This document shows, piece after piece, positions 32,328-44,297 of a DNA stretch of 64,000 bases. Each line of letters starts with the position of its first letter. Within the stretch, counting starts at the first letter, position 1. The notes under the pieces are model-generated. The model ran no database searches, was not told the origin of the DNA, and saw only the letters and a program-made list of their open reading frames with translations. The DNA is from Pilasporangium apinafurcum (Eukaryota; Oomycota; Peronosporomycetes; Pythiales; Pythiaceae). The stretch is taken from the NCBI GenBank assembly GCA_001600495.1, contig BCKE01000069.1, forward strand, positions 152,119 to 216,118. The letters run 5' to 3'. The position numbers were made by a program, and so were the translations under genes.

Positions 32328-35236
32328 ATGGCGTCGGATGGAGAAGAGTGGGAAGATGGCGAGATCCTGGAAGAAGGCGAAGAAGTAGAGGAAGTTAGTA
32401 AAGTCACTGATCCAATAACTAGTGCTCGTGATATAGAGGAAGCGACAGCTACAGCTTCTGAACGAGCACTATCCCCACAAAGCGACGCAATCTTGCCGAC
32501 ACCCCCAGTAGTGCCTGCTCGAAGCAATCACCAAGTGCTACAGTCGGCTCTACTCCCTACACCTCCTGCTGTCAGTCTCGAAGCAAGTGGAAAAGGCGGA
32601 AGATATGCTGCTGCTCCTCCGTCAACGTATACTCGAAAGCGGTTGCATTCAACTATGCAAGAGCAACAGCCATGGAGTTATTCAGGTGGATATGCGAATG
32701 GAGCAGAAAGAGGAGGAGGCCGCGGTTCTTCTTCGTATAGTTACAGTCAGCCAAATGGACAGTATCGACCCTCGAGTGGTGGAAGCAGTGGAGCAAATAG
32801 CTACGATCAGGATGATCGCAAATACTCGGAAGATTTGATTATCAAGTATCCACGGCAGGTGCCACGCAGTCAAGTGCTGTTAAATTTCGCCACATGGATG
32901 GAAGCTGTGCGGTATCGTAAGCGTTTGGATGTCCAGGATGTGCAGGACTTGATTCTTAATGTTGTCATACCCAAGCAACAAAAGGAAGAAGAAACGGAGC
33001 CAGCGCACTCTGGCAGCATCGTGAGTCCATTTTTGATGGAATCTCTATTCCCGAATAAATGCTCGCCAACCAAAGTGTGCGTCATTCTGTTAGGCAATTT
33101 GCATCCTTCAGTCGTGCAGAAGTACCGACCAGCGTGGAGTTTCTTTGATGCCTGTACGAGTATGCCCTGTGCACTAACGAAAAACGATCAGTCGAAACGC
33201 ATGGAGACTCCACTTCCAGAGATGCTGTACAAATTCCCCAAACCGTCGGTCGATACAAAGTCAGTAAATATGGTCTTTCTACCTTTAAATGTATGCATGA
33301 TGACTAATGATGGCGTTGGTATTGTATGCACAGGGATATGAATGTGGATGAATTGTTTTTTGGGCATGAGCTGTCGTTCTTGATGGCTCATTCGATCGGC
33401 TACACGGACGAGTTAATTTTCCTGCCATCAGGAACGTTTTCTCGCAAATCACAACCCACACAAGGAGGAACATGGGAACTTGATGGCGATTTGTTGCATC
33501 TGAAATGGCGTCAGGTGACAGCGAAACCAGAAGAAGACAAACAAGAAGATGACGCCTACACACTGGATGTGTTGGTTAGTGAGGACGCTTCTATGCATTA
33601 CTTTAGCACGGACCCCATGACGGATCAAGCCTATGCACGCGAAGCACCTGAACATCTTGCTACAAAGAATCGTCGAGGTGGCAAAGACCAACAGCGCACG
33701 ATCCGCATTTCACTCATAAAAGCGACTGCTGTGGATGTACCTCGAAATTTAGATGGTTCATTGATACACTGTGGTAAGAAGAGAAAAATTGTCAATGATG
33801 ATAGCGTGACATTGTCTGGTGTCAAAGTAAGCAACGATGTGGAAGAAGATGTGAATACCAAATTACTTGATCGAGAAGCGATTGAGTATTACGTGTTATC
33901 TCCTGATGAACTGCGTCAACATGGCTACCCTGTCTCGGTGAGAGACGAACAAAAGCTGTTAGAGATTACCACGGAAGGGTGCACACGAGATCGTTTCGTG
34001 GCAACTCGACCACGTCCACTATCTGGAGAGGAGAATGCGATGGGGGCAGAGAGTTCGAAGCAGAACTTTCTGTATGCGTTGGATTGCGAGATGTGTGAAA
34101 CTGATATCGGAATGGAATTGACGCGAGTAACGGTCGTGGACATCAATGGGACGATTGTGTACGATCAACTAGTGAAACCACAAAGCACGATCATCAACTA
34201 CCTCACTGAGTTTAGTGGTATTACCGCCGAGATGTTACAGGATACGAAGTATATCTTGGCGGATGTGCAACGAGATCTGCTGGAGAAGTTTCTGTTTGAA
34301 GATACGATTCTGGTGGGGCATTCACTCACCAGTGACTTGCGTGCCTTACGAATTGTGCATCTGAAAATTGCAGATACATCCATTCTCTACCCTCATGACC
34401 GTGGGTTCCCGTTTCGGGCATCCTTGAAGTACTTGACGAAGACCTACCTGAATAAGGATATCCAGATGAAAAGCCAAGCTGGTCACGATTCCGCTGAAGA
34501 CGCCATCGCTTCGGTAGAGTTGCTCTTATTGAAAGTACGCAAAGGACCGTCGTTTGGTGTCCCCGAGACAAGATTTGCCCCTGAGGCATTCGATTCGCTG
34601 GTGGACAAGATTGGCGAACACGGGAAACGAATGGCGATGTTTCAGCTGCGGTGCAGAGAAATTGGTATAAATGAAGAGAATGAAGGAAAGGATAAGGACG
34701 AAACAATGGAATCCGTTGAAGATAAACCATGGCAAATGTTTGCAAGTGGGGACCTCAAGACACATCATCAAAGTCCGTTTGTGCATGCTCAATCGCTAGT
34801 ATTGAAAGATGAGGTGAAGACAATATCTACGGTTGAAGCATATACCGAATGGCTTGCACTCAGAGAGCATCTGCGTGATGCGTTGGTGACCCGTGGTGAT
34901 GATCTGTGCTGGCTGGAGATTGATGGGCCAAGTAATATCTCGCTGACGAATGAGTTTGTCAAGAATCAAGACCAATGGATGATGAAACATGCTGCGCATG
35001 GAGCGGCGGTGAACGGCTTCCTGCAAGACATTTACGATAATCTGCTTCCACAGGGCACACTAGTGATGGTGATTCCACAGGGTGATCTAAGTAAGCTCCG
35101 TCATCTTAAAGGGTTACGCACACGATCGAAATGGAAAGATGCCCAAAATGAAGAATGGACGGAGGACATGCACGCTGCCGTCACGGATGCGTTTCGAGGA
35201 ACAATCGATAGCTGCCTATTCTTAACGCAAAAGTAA
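32328..35236 (+). CDS. REX1/REXO-type DEDDh RNA exonuclease
   Basis: 3'-5' exoribonuclease of the RNase T/REX1 group, nuclear or nucleolar, trimming rRNA and tRNA ends. Exons 32328-33259 and 33334-35236 join as K-D (gtcagt...cacag) to give 944 residues. N-terminus is acidic (EEWEDGEILEEGEE) then Gly/Ser/Tyr-rich. The exonuclease domain is at about 558-710: Exo I YALDCEMCET (Asp563, Glu565), Exo II VGHSLTSDLRAL, Exo III HDSAEDA. All four acidic residues and the His are present, so it should be active. The region from about 170 to 330 (LLNFATWMEAVRYRKRL; KVCVILLGNLHPSVVQKYR) precedes a WELDGDLLHLKW stretch and is not a domain I can name. Ends 45 bases from LEO1, tail to tail. Confidence 0.9.
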
Positions 35237-35281
35237 ATGAAAGAGGAAAAAACTAGTGTACGTTCCTTTGGTAGAAGCCGC

Positions 35282-36934
35282 TTAGTCCGAGTCTTCATCC
35301 ACTGTTCGGCGCTTTTTGGTACTGCGAATGACCATTTCTTCCTCTTCTTCTTCTTCGTCCTGTTCATCCTCACCCTGATCGTTTTCACTCTCGGATTTCT
35401 CTGCTTCCCGACTGCGGTTACTCGTCTCGCGGCGGCGATACTCATCAAAGCCCCCTCCACGGAACGAAGACGCCGGTGCGCGACGCACTTGTTTTCTGTT
35501 CATGCCAGGCTTGCGACGCCCACCAAATTGCTCTTTGATCGCTCCGACGTGTTCATCGTCGTCGTATTCCATATTGTCATAACCTTCCTCAAGGAAACTC
35601 GCGTCCATGCGCGACGACCGTTCACGATCGTATTCGAAACTCTGTCGCGCCTTCTTCCGGTTCTGAAGCCGCAATTGATCATCCATGATCTTTACACGCT
35701 GCTCCTGTTCACGGTAGCCATCCAGTTCCGAAATGTACTGTTTAATCTTTTGCACACCTTTGTTGTGTTTGGCACGCATCGACATCGTCAAGCTCTTGTG
35801 CGATTTGCTAGATGTCGTCATTGGACGAATCGTAAATTTCTCCTTCAGTCGTCCATGGCACTCAAGTACCGTTTCTTGGCCCGTTGCATCTGGATCATCA
35901 TCGAATTCAGGCTTATCACTCGACATCTACATCAAAGTAAGCGAACAAAGTAACGACATCAGTTGAGCAACTTTAAACGCTTTCTTCTCCATAGCTTGGA
36001 CAGCCATTGTTGGGTAATCAATTGCTCATACTTACCTCGTTGGCGAAAAGAAACGAGTTGGCTAGTTTCTGACGTGACAAGTTGAGCGCTTCTTTGCCGA
36101 CAAACATAGTCAGTGTGCCATCTTCCCATTGGACGAGCTTCGTGTTCGCCTCGCGTTTAGGGCGGTTCGTAGATTTGTCAATGATCACATTGCCATTTTC
36201 ATCACGTGCATATCTAGAGTAAAAAATGCATTGTTTGAAAATAGAAACAAAGATAAAAAGAAGATCAAACGGTTGATTTTGAGTAGACTTACCTCCATCG
36301 CACATAGTTTCGATAGAGCGTTTCATCTGACGGGTTGCGCATCTCTTCCTCAATGGACTGTTTCGTGTAGGCTTCAGGTATCAATCGTAGAATATTCGGC
36401 ATCTTGCAGATAAAATAGGAGGCCGATTTTGGTGCTTTTGGGGTCTTCGGAATCCAAATCTCGCTTGACAGACCGTTGTGCGTTGGTGTATCGTCTGCAA
36501 ACGCATCGTTCGCTGCGCGTTGGTCTTCTCTCACAGGTGATTCTTTAATGCCTCTACATATCTCAATAATCGTAGAATCCAGTTAAATCTCTGTTTCCAT
36601 AAAGAAGTAAGAAAGCTATCCATTGCACGTACGAGGCTTTAAACTCTTCCTCTTCTGAGTCATAATCCGAGCCAAAGAGCTCTTCCATCTCCCTCTCTTT
36701 TCGATCATCATCCTCATCCTCTGCTTTCGGAGAGCCGCCCGTACCTTCATTGTCATCCTTGTCTCCATCCTTCACATCGTCGTCTTCGTCATCACTGAAA
36801 AGTTTGGAATGATCTTCTGCCTTTGCTTTTTGGTCATTTTCTCCATTATTCCCGGTCGTGTTCTTACTGAACGAAGAGCCAGAATTGCCGACATCGAACT
36901 CGTCCTCGCTACTGCTTGCTTCTGGAGATGCCAT
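35282..36934 (-). CDS. LEO1: LEO1, Paf1 complex subunit
   Basis: Component of the Paf1 transcription elongation complex on RNA polymerase II chromatin. Minus-strand exons 36633-36934, 36293-36553, 36036-36213 and 35282-35926 join in phase to 461 residues; start ATG 36934. The order is classic LEO1: acidic N-terminus (SEDEFDV, SDDEDDD), the Paf1-binding beta core beginning P-K-S-A-S-Y-F-I-C-K-M-P-N-I-L, then YVRWRYARDENGN, SNTRLVQWEDGT-like (NTKLVQWEDGTLTMFVG), QETVLECHGRLKEKFTIRP, and a charged C-terminal tail with FDEYRRRE and poly-Glu ending in a basic KKRRTVDEDSD. Length is in the family range. Confidence 0.95.
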
Positions 36935-37333
36935 CGTTGAATCTACGTGTGAAACTGCAGGAATGTGACCAGAGATAGAGTGCGACGTGTACTGCCAGGA
37001 GATCCGAGCTAGCACAATATACTTGGAGGTTTCTTCTGGTTGTAGCTCCCCAAAACTTGCGCCAACAACACAAAAAATGCGAACTTAGCTAATTAAGTGC
37101 GAGTTCGGACTTAAAGTGATAGTGACATTAAATAAAATATTCATAAATAGTGTCAATGTGCGAAAAAGCTTTTCCTCCAAATTGATGTCTTTCTTCCACT
37201 GTTTGTCAGCAATAAACCACGGATGTGTTTGAGCTCAATCAATTCGCTTTTCTTTATTTGTCTTTGTATTAATTTGTTGTGCTACTGTCGTAGTAAATAG
37301 TGCTTGATTTGTTGTAGTAGTTACTTCAAAAGT
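36935..37333. other. Intergenic, LEO1 upstream / lipin downstream
   Basis: About 400 bases. A/T-rich half next to the lipin stop. No gene seen. Confidence 0.5.
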
Positions 37334-39635
37334 TTATATTGTGCCTGGTCGAATGCGCCAAAAATTGACATCATTGTAGGCTTCATCAACCAATGACCGA
37401 GTCCGAACATGGGACGACATAATCTCCGACAACAACTCATCCGTCATCACAGAATCCACTCTCCTGATTAATGGACTTGAATCCTCAACAATGATATTCC
37501 CATTTTCCACTTTCGCTTTCTCTTTCTCCTCCATTTTTTCTAAAGACACAACCTTCGTAACTGACGGAGAACAAATCGGCGGGAACATCTTGTCGACCAG
37601 CTCCATCAGCGACTGGTAGGATTCCTGGTAGTTCATCATCGATCGATGGCGTAAGCGGCCGTCGCCTTCGTCCACCAAAAACACTTTGCCTGGGAACACG
37701 CCAACCTGCGTAAACACGACGCTGTCGACGTACGTTTTGCCGAACGCCGCATAGAATGGATTCACATCAGTTGGGAACAGTGCACGAATGCCATTCAATG
37801 CTGCGACTTTGAAATTTCGCGCGTAGATCGAGGAGTTGTTGGAGGAAGACGAAGGACTGGTAACCAATAGCTGGTCAGGCGAAAGTAGCACCGGTCCGTT
37901 CGGTAGAACGAGTGAGGTTCCATTCTTGGACGATGGCATTGATGATGAAGAAGACGATCGCTGGAGAATGTCGCGCATCATATTGGCCTGGGAGAGACCA
38001 TGCGACGTCAAGTACACGATACGATAACCATTACGTGCCAGTTGCGAGTAGAATTCCAGCGCACCCGGATGAAAAGTAGACGAACTGCCATTTTCCTTGC
38101 CTGGCAGCATTTTGGAAAACATCCCGCCTCCGTTGACAGAGGCTGAACGTGAGATGGCTCCGTCGATCTCGGCGATGACAATTTTAGCAGAAATAGGCCA
38201 CAGATACAGCTTCGCACGCACACGAATGTCGCCATCGGCAACCGTGTTGACTACAAATTCCACGTCATTTGTGCCGTAACGGAGCTTCATCTTGACGAGT
38301 TCGTCGTGAGAAGGTTGCAAACTTTTCCGAAAGAACGGTTCGTGACCAAGATGCTGATTCGTAGATTCTCCTATCGGCTTGGTGGCAGTTCGACGATAAC
38401 CACTTGTAGTGGTGGCGGTTGTAGTATCGGTCCACTGCTTTGTTGGCATTGCTGGGATTGATGGTTGACCATCGATAGGGTCTCCCTCATTATCTTCCTC
38501 TCCACACTCTTGCTCATCTTCTTCCTCGATCTCACACCAAAATTCCGACTGCTTTTTGTCCATTTCCGGACGATATTTATGACTGCCATTCGACGATGTA
38601 AGAGACAATGGCGGGGAGTTGGGGAAGAGCACCCGCGCAACGAGATACGCTTGCGTCTCGGCATTGAATGAACAGATCTTTCCGTCGACAAGTACCATCA
38701 GATTTGGATTCATGAGGATTGCCGTGGGGTTCTCACGGAAAAACTCAAACGTCACAATATGCTCTGAGAAAATCGCATGCACATCATTCTGCGACTCGGC
38801 TTGCCCCAATAAATGACCACAGAGAGACATACACGGATGATCAGAAAAGTAACCGCTGGAGTTCACAGGCTGCTCGTTTTCAACCGCATCAAAGTAAACG
38901 GAGTCGCTCTTGACCATCATCGGCAGTTCCTCTTCAGTATCGTTATCGGTCGTTTCACCACTGCTCACGTCGGCAGCAGACGCCGATCGATGGACTCTTG
39001 GTAGCGCGCCCCATCCCCATGTCAGTCGTTCGCTTGGTGCTACGGAGGATGGATAATTCGAGTCTCGTTTTGCTGGAAGACGATCGTCAGGTACCAAGCG
39101 GTAGGCGTCATGCCACTCGGGTTTCTCCAATAGTTTATTATCCGCGGTAGCATCACCACCATTTCTGCTGATTCCTGTACTGTCAAGTGGACTCAACGGT
39201 GGTAATTTCATCGGGTCAGATGTGACAGCAGCAGTAATCGGACTGGAAAGTGGTGACGTATTGTAGTCTTTTTCCACAGGTTCATGCACAGGGTCCACGA
39301 AAAACGCTTCCCCCGCCGCACCCAATTTCATGTGTACGCCTTCGACGATCCTACCATTCACAACAATCGTCACTTGCTTCTCCAAGTTGCTCTTGAGCTA
39401 TGTATCACCCATCATAAAAACTGTAAGTGCCAGGAAAGATATGTGAAGAATGAGCAGCTACAGAAGAGCAAAGGTTGCATACCATCATTTTGCCAAAATG
39501 CACATGGAACGGCGTGCAATGCAGACTCGCATCCTCGTGCTGCACTGTGACGATATCGATCGCACCAGAGACCGAGCTTTGCTGGAAATCAAATACATTT
39601 GTCACATAGTCCTTCACTGAATAAATCACGTTCAT
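37334..39635 (-). CDS. Lipin-like protein with degenerate phosphatase motif
   Basis: Lipins dephosphorylate phosphatidate to diacylglycerol at the ER and act as nuclear co-regulators. Exons 39483-39635 and 37334-39397 give 738 residues. N-LIP is clear: VTNVFDFQQ, S-G-A-I-D-I-V-T-V, FHVHFGKM, then MKLGAAGEAFFV. C-LIP is also clear: W-P-x-S-A-K-I-V-I, NGYRIVYLTS, LPNGPVLLSPDQL, FYAAFGKTYVD, QVGVFPGKVFLVD. The catalytic DxDGT loop, however, reads E-I-D-G-A at about 461-465: the nucleophile Asp is Glu and the Thr is Ala. The following SAR-type motif is TSHG. A phosphatidate phosphatase reaction is therefore unlikely; a structural or regulatory role is inferred. No stop or frameshift is present, so it is maintained as a gene. 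Confidence 0.9.
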
Positions 39636-40119
39636 CTTGTCTCGCTTGGTGACAAATGCGCGTGTGGCTCGTCCGCAAAAAAAAGAAACCACGAAGAAGC
39701 AGAAGGATTGCTTTGCTCTCTAGTCAAGCGGCGTCGATCAGTTGGGTGATAGAACGAGAGTGAGCCCGCGCGATCTGGCGATCTACAGAAGAAAGAATAA
39801 CTGAGATTCCACCTGTTTCGTCCGCTGATTCTTCGTCTGTAGCTCTTTGCTGACTGTTTTGTTCTGTCTACCTACGAATCTGCTTCCGCGCTTCTTCTCA
39901 GAGAAAAACAGATGAATTCTTCTCCTAGATTCTTTTATAGCCAATAAAAATTTATCTGATGATTTTTTTTATCCAATAGAAATGAGACAAATCCTTAAAG
40001 GCAAGTTCAATGTCACCTTGAACCTTGGACAACATGGCTTCATTTATGTGCAGCACCTCTGTTTATTCAAGTTCAAAGACGAAACAACTACGCCACACTA
40101 CAAAAGATATGCTTTTTGA
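39636..40119. other. Intergenic, lipin upstream region
   Basis: About 480 bases between the lipin start and the stop of the first LRAT-domain gene. Carries two CCAAT-type elements, TTTATAGCCAATAAAA (39937-39952) and TTTTATCCAATAG (39969-39981), plus CTTGAACCTTGG-type direct repeats. No gene. Confidence 0.5.
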
Positions 40120-41352
40120 TTATAGTATGGTGATGGTTCTACTGACACTAGAGCGATCGTCCAGGTCTGTTAGGATAATCATCGTGTCTTGGCTCTGAGT
40201 TTTGTGAAAATCACGCATGCTCTTCGAGTTCACGTATCGAATGGATTTTTCATGGTTGAATGAACGAGTAACGATGTCAATATCCGGTGGCTCATAGCCG
40301 GCGCCAGCACTACAATGGGCACCTTCTTGATTAAGATCACCACACGGGACGAACTCAAACCGAGAAGCTTCGCCACGGATGCTGACGTCGACCAAGACGT
40401 TCTTACCACCATCCCGCACACCGACGTACCGACGGTGCTGGTTCATGCTCTGTAGCGTGCCCGCCGAGGAATATTCCCATTTAATACCTGTAGTACCACG
40501 CAACCAATTCGCCTTCTTCATGCGCAAGTCCCGAAAACAGGAAAACGTTGATCTACTGAACATGTGCCGGCCAGTTGCTTCATGGTAGAAACTTACTTTG
40601 ATGCAATTGTATCCGTTCGAATAGCACTCCATTCTGAATGGTGTACGACCACAGGTCTCTGGATTGTTGCCTTGATGGACAATCCCGACATGTGTGTCGT
40701 CAAAGATGTGCACGTAGTGATCGCCTTTCACACGCAAGTAAACGTTTGAACCCGACAGCGCCAGTACACGATCAACCACTGACTGCGACAGCGCCTTAAT
40801 GCTCTGGATTTCTTTCTCCAGCGCATCGACATCTTCTTTCGCGAGGCGTTTTTCGAATGGTACGCGGCTATTCACTTTTGTCAACACCTGCTTGGACCAT
40901 TGCTGGCCCGTTTTGCACCAATGCGCGGCATGTTCGCAGTTTTGAGTGACAATATTAAAATCTCCACGGCCGAGTCCCAATAAGAATTTGCATCGCGCCA
41001 ACACAACTTCAGGTAAGTCGCTCTTCTTTAAGTGCACTTCGCCCCATTTCGACAGTAAATCGCGCATGCCTGATGTGTGGTACTCGACTAGTCTCAAATT
41101 CTTTGGGCTACGTTTATATAGAAATTCCTCCAATGTCGAAATACGGAAATAAGAGTCAGCCTGGGCATCCGCATACCCTTCCAATGGACTCCAGACATGA
41201 CAAACTTGGATCTCAGCAAAACTCGCACCGGATGTCCAGATGATGCCATGATGCTGATAAGAAATCGGCCAACGACTGTAGTCCCAAATGCAAACATGAT
41301 CTCCTGGACGCAGCGATGCCACATTCTGCACGCGAGTATAAACTCCTCCCAT
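40120..41352 (-). CDS. LRAT-domain protein, paralogue 1
   Basis: 410 residues, one exon, ATG 41352. The first 150 residues are an LRAT/H-Rev107 (NlpC/P60-like) fold: LRPGDHVCIWDYSRWP, the catalytic His in SYQHHGIIW (about 34-35) and the catalytic Cys in QNCEHAAHWC (Cys139, the NCEH box). Such domains are thioester-forming acyltransferases or phospholipases. Residues about 150-205 are a helical linker, and about 215-375 form a beta-rich second part (VYLRVKGDHYVHIFDD, CGRTPFRMECYSNGYNCIKVSFYHEATG, NQHRRYVGVRDG) that I do not recognise; it looks like a trefoil/fascin- or lectin-type binding domain. Tandem with a close paralogue at 41840-43054, same strand, about 490 bases apart. Confidence 0.82.
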   Translation of the reverse strand: MGGVYTRVQNVASLRPGDHVCIWDYSRWPISYQHHGIIWTSGASFAEIQVCHVWSPLEGYADAQADSYFRISTLEEFLYKRSPKNLRLVEYHTSGMRDLLSKWGEVHLKKSDLPEVVLARCKFLLGLGRGDFNIVTQNCEHAAHWCKTGQQWSKQVLTKVNSRVPFEKRLAKEDVDALEKEIQSIKALSQSVVDRVLALSGSNVYLRVKGDHYVHIFDDTHVGIVHQGNNPETCGRTPFRMECYSNGYNCIKVSFYHEATGRHMFSRSTFSCFRDLRMKKANWLRGTTGIKWEYSSAGTLQSMNQHRRYVGVRDGGKNVLVDVSIRGEASRFEFVPCGDLNQEGAHCSAGAGYEPPDIDIVTRSFNHEKSIRYVNSKSMRDFHKTQSQDTMIILTDLDDRSSVSRTITIL

Positions 41353-41839
41353 TTGCTTTACCTGATGACGCAGAATGGCACCGGTGAGTCTTTAATTGCT
41401 TGCATACTGATAGCACAAGATTCATGAGTGCTATTTGCAGGTACACCATGCATTGATGGTACAGTATTATTTATGATTGTGCTATTTATATACTTTTCAT
41501 CTGAGATGGAGCGATCAATGAATCAGTTGTGTTACACATCTGACCCTCCCGAAGAGTTAGATGGCTACATTTTATAACATCACGTCATTGAGCCTCAAGC
41601 TTAAACATACTTTGGTCAGTGATATGAACGCGAGCTTATTACGGATTATACGCTGGACAGACAAACGAATCTACTACTCAGATTTGCATGAAGCAAGCGT
41701 TGATGACTACATCTCTCTCATTCTTATTAAAATGTCTTTCTTCAAAAGGTAAAAGGATATCTGGAGTGTATGTGGAGATGCGGAAGTCCACTTTTTTTCC
41801 AATGAAAGCGATCTGCCTCCTCATCTTCACTTATCCAGA
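41353..41839. other. Spacer between tandem LRAT genes
   Basis: 487 bases with no gene. A/T rich around 41450-41520. It lacks any long similarity to the upstream spacer of the second copy that I could see. Confidence 0.5.
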
Positions 41840-43054
41840 TCAAGCACTTGTGCATATATCTATTTGTTGGACATGTGTGAGCGAGGGTACTCGATGTCTT
41901 GCGACATGCACAGCCGCCTCAAAGTCTCGCATACTGCGTGATTCCATCTGTTTCACTGATAAATCGTGATTGAATGCTCTGGTGACATGGTCAATGTCAG
42001 GTGCTTTGGCCTCATTCGCTGTCCCTTCTGCTTTTCCTTCGCTGGGCTCACATGGAATAAATTCAAATCGCGACGCATCGCCACGAATACTCACATCAAT
42101 CAGCACCAGGTCATCTCGGACACCAACATACCGTCGATGCTGGTTCATACTCTTGAGATTTCCAGCCGACGAGTACTCCCACTTAAGTCCAGTCGTGCCG
42201 CGTGCAAAAATCGCACGTTTCATGCGCAAGTCCCTGAAACAGGAGAACGTCGATCGGCTGAACATGTAGCTATCCGATTCTTCGTGATAAAAACTGACTT
42301 TGATGCAGTTGTAGCCTTTTGAATAGCACTCGAGTTTAAATGCCGTGCGACCGCAAGTCTCGGGGTCGTCTCCTTGCGGCACAGCGGCGACGTGGTTGTT
42401 GTCAATGATTTTCACATAGTGGTTGCCTTTCACACGTAAATACACTTTCATACCGGACAAGGCGAGCACATTGTCCACGACGGACCGCGAAATAGCTTTA
42501 ATATCTTCAATCTCCTTATAGAGCGCATCGACATCTTCCTTGGCGATACGATTCTCGAATGGCACTCGTCCTTTAGCTTTGGTCAAATTCTGCTTACACC
42601 ATTGCTCACCAGTCATGCACCAATGCGCAGCATGCTCGCAATTCTGTTTAAAAATATTGAAATCCCCTTTGCCCAGTCCTAACAAGAACTTGCATCTCGC
42701 TAACACAACCTCGGGTAAATCGCTTTTGGTCAGATGCACTTCACCCCACCTCGACATAATCTCGCGCAATTCGGACGTGTGGTATTCTACAAGCCGTAAA
42801 TGTTTCGGACTGCGTTTATATAGAAATTCTTCCAATGTCGAGATCCGGAAACATGAGTCAGCTTGCGCTTCAGCATACCCTTCTAACGGACTCCAGACGT
42901 GGCAGACGCGGATGTCGGCGAAAGTTTCACCAGATGCCCACACAATACCGTGATGCTGGTACGTAATCGGCCAGCGGCTGTAGTCCCAGATGCAGATGTG
43001 GTCCCCTGGGCGCAGTGACTGTACGTTGTGGATACGCGTGTAGACCCCACCCAT
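41840..43054 (-). CDS. LRAT-domain protein, paralogue 2
   Basis: 404 residues, one exon, ATG 43054. Closely similar to paralogue 1 along the whole length (MGGVYTRIHNVQSLRPGDH, NCEHAAHWCMTG, YLRVKGNHYV, NQHRRYVGVRDD), so the pair arose by tandem duplication. Catalytic His (YQHHGIVW) and Cys (NCEH) are kept. They diverge in the surface-like loops and completely in the last 60 residues, where this copy reads ARHRVPSLTHVQQIDI. Likely the same acyl-chain chemistry with different targeting or partner, which is inference. Confidence 0.82.
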   Translation of the reverse strand: MGGVYTRIHNVQSLRPGDHICIWDYSRWPITYQHHGIVWASGETFADIRVCHVWSPLEGYAEAQADSCFRISTLEEFLYKRSPKHLRLVEYHTSELREIMSRWGEVHLTKSDLPEVVLARCKFLLGLGKGDFNIFKQNCEHAAHWCMTGEQWCKQNLTKAKGRVPFENRIAKEDVDALYKEIEDIKAISRSVVDNVLALSGMKVYLRVKGNHYVKIIDNNHVAAVPQGDDPETCGRTAFKLECYSKGYNCIKVSFYHEESDSYMFSRSTFSCFRDLRMKRAIFARGTTGLKWEYSSAGNLKSMNQHRRYVGVRDDLVLIDVSIRGDASRFEFIPCEPSEGKAEGTANEAKAPDIDHVTRAFNHDLSVKQMESRSMRDFEAAVHVARHRVPSLTHVQQIDICTSA

Positions 43055-43617
43055 CACCTTTATTCACGTCAAACCAGCTCTGTCGGAAGTGTGAGGCTGC
43101 TTTATGTGTATGAAGAGCAAGCACTGAATGAGAGAGTGAACGAAGGAGAGCGCGTTTGGAAGGGACAACGCCTGTGTGTTTGTATATTCTTGTTCGTTTG
43201 ATGGTGGTAGGGATCGCCCTTGTTGTTGCTGCGCATGTGCGAACAAAAGGACGAAATGGCTGAGAAATGGCGGTGTTATGGGCGTAAAATCTGCAATACT
43301 GCTGTATCACATAAACCTCTATTAATGAATAACACTACCAAACTCATTACATATGTTTTAAATAGAGTTATCCTGCTTTCACTCATAAACCTTTTTAATT
43401 AAATATAATTTGGTATATGAATATTATAAAGGGATGAAAGATTTCCGAGACAATCCAACCATACACTTGAAACTGTATGACCAAGTTCAATGAAACAGAC
43501 TGATCTCTGTATGTGTTATGAAAGGTATCCCTTCAATCATTTCGGTAAGTTTAAGTACGCACTCCAAGCACATTGCGTACTTAACATCACACACGCTGAG
43601 AAAAATCGACTGCCGAT
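43055..43617. other. Intergenic, upstream of the LRAT pair
   Basis: About 560 bases with small opposing frames only. The 43300-43480 part is A/T rich. No gene seen. Confidence 0.5.
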
Positions 43618-44113
43618 TACCAGCGTACAAACTAAAACCGTGTGGACACATTTGAGATTTAGACTCCTTCGCTATCCGTGGATACTCTTCCTACATTCTA
43701 TTCTCTTCGTTGCAGCTCTGGCGATCTTCGAATTCTGCATAGGAGACACATGGTGAGAGTAAGAATATTCTTTGACGCATTCACATCTCGTTCCCACGTC
43801 ATTCTGTACTTCCTGTTGTTGCAGCGGAAAACCTGATGGGAGTCCTGGCTCATCAAGTTGATGTGCATGCTCAATCTACAACTTGTTCTTACGAAGCGAG
43901 TGAAGGACTATAGTCGAGTTTACTTACAATGCATGACACCATCCAAGAGTCCTTTTTATTTGGCTATTTACCATATCTCACTCAAGTCTAGAAGATCTGA
44001 CAACTCTAAAACGCATACACACATGACAATTTCCAATTCTCTGTCAATCAAAAAGCACCATGAGACATCATATATGTGTATGAATGTTACTGCTAATATG
44101 CAGTCCGAGTGCA
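43618..44113. mobile_element. Truncated copy C of the 847-bp element
   Basis: Left end TA-CCAGCGTAC...AAACCGTGTGGAC matches the left end of copy B, and about 495 bases follow in the same order with scattered differences. Similarity stops near GCAGTCCGAGTGCA, about 510 bases into the element, so the right half and its terminal repeat are missing. It is visibly older than copies A and B. Confidence 0.8.
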
Positions 44114-44297
44114 TACGAATGATCCTTGTGAAGATTGATCCAGTGACCATTGGGTCGTAAAGCGATCTGATCTCACTGGATCATCGCGAAAGCTAATAAG
44201 TGCTACAGAGAACTTCCATATAGAATTGCCCGTATATGTAAATTCAACTATGTCATAAATGCATGACGCCGTTTGAAACCGGATATTGTGTATGCCA

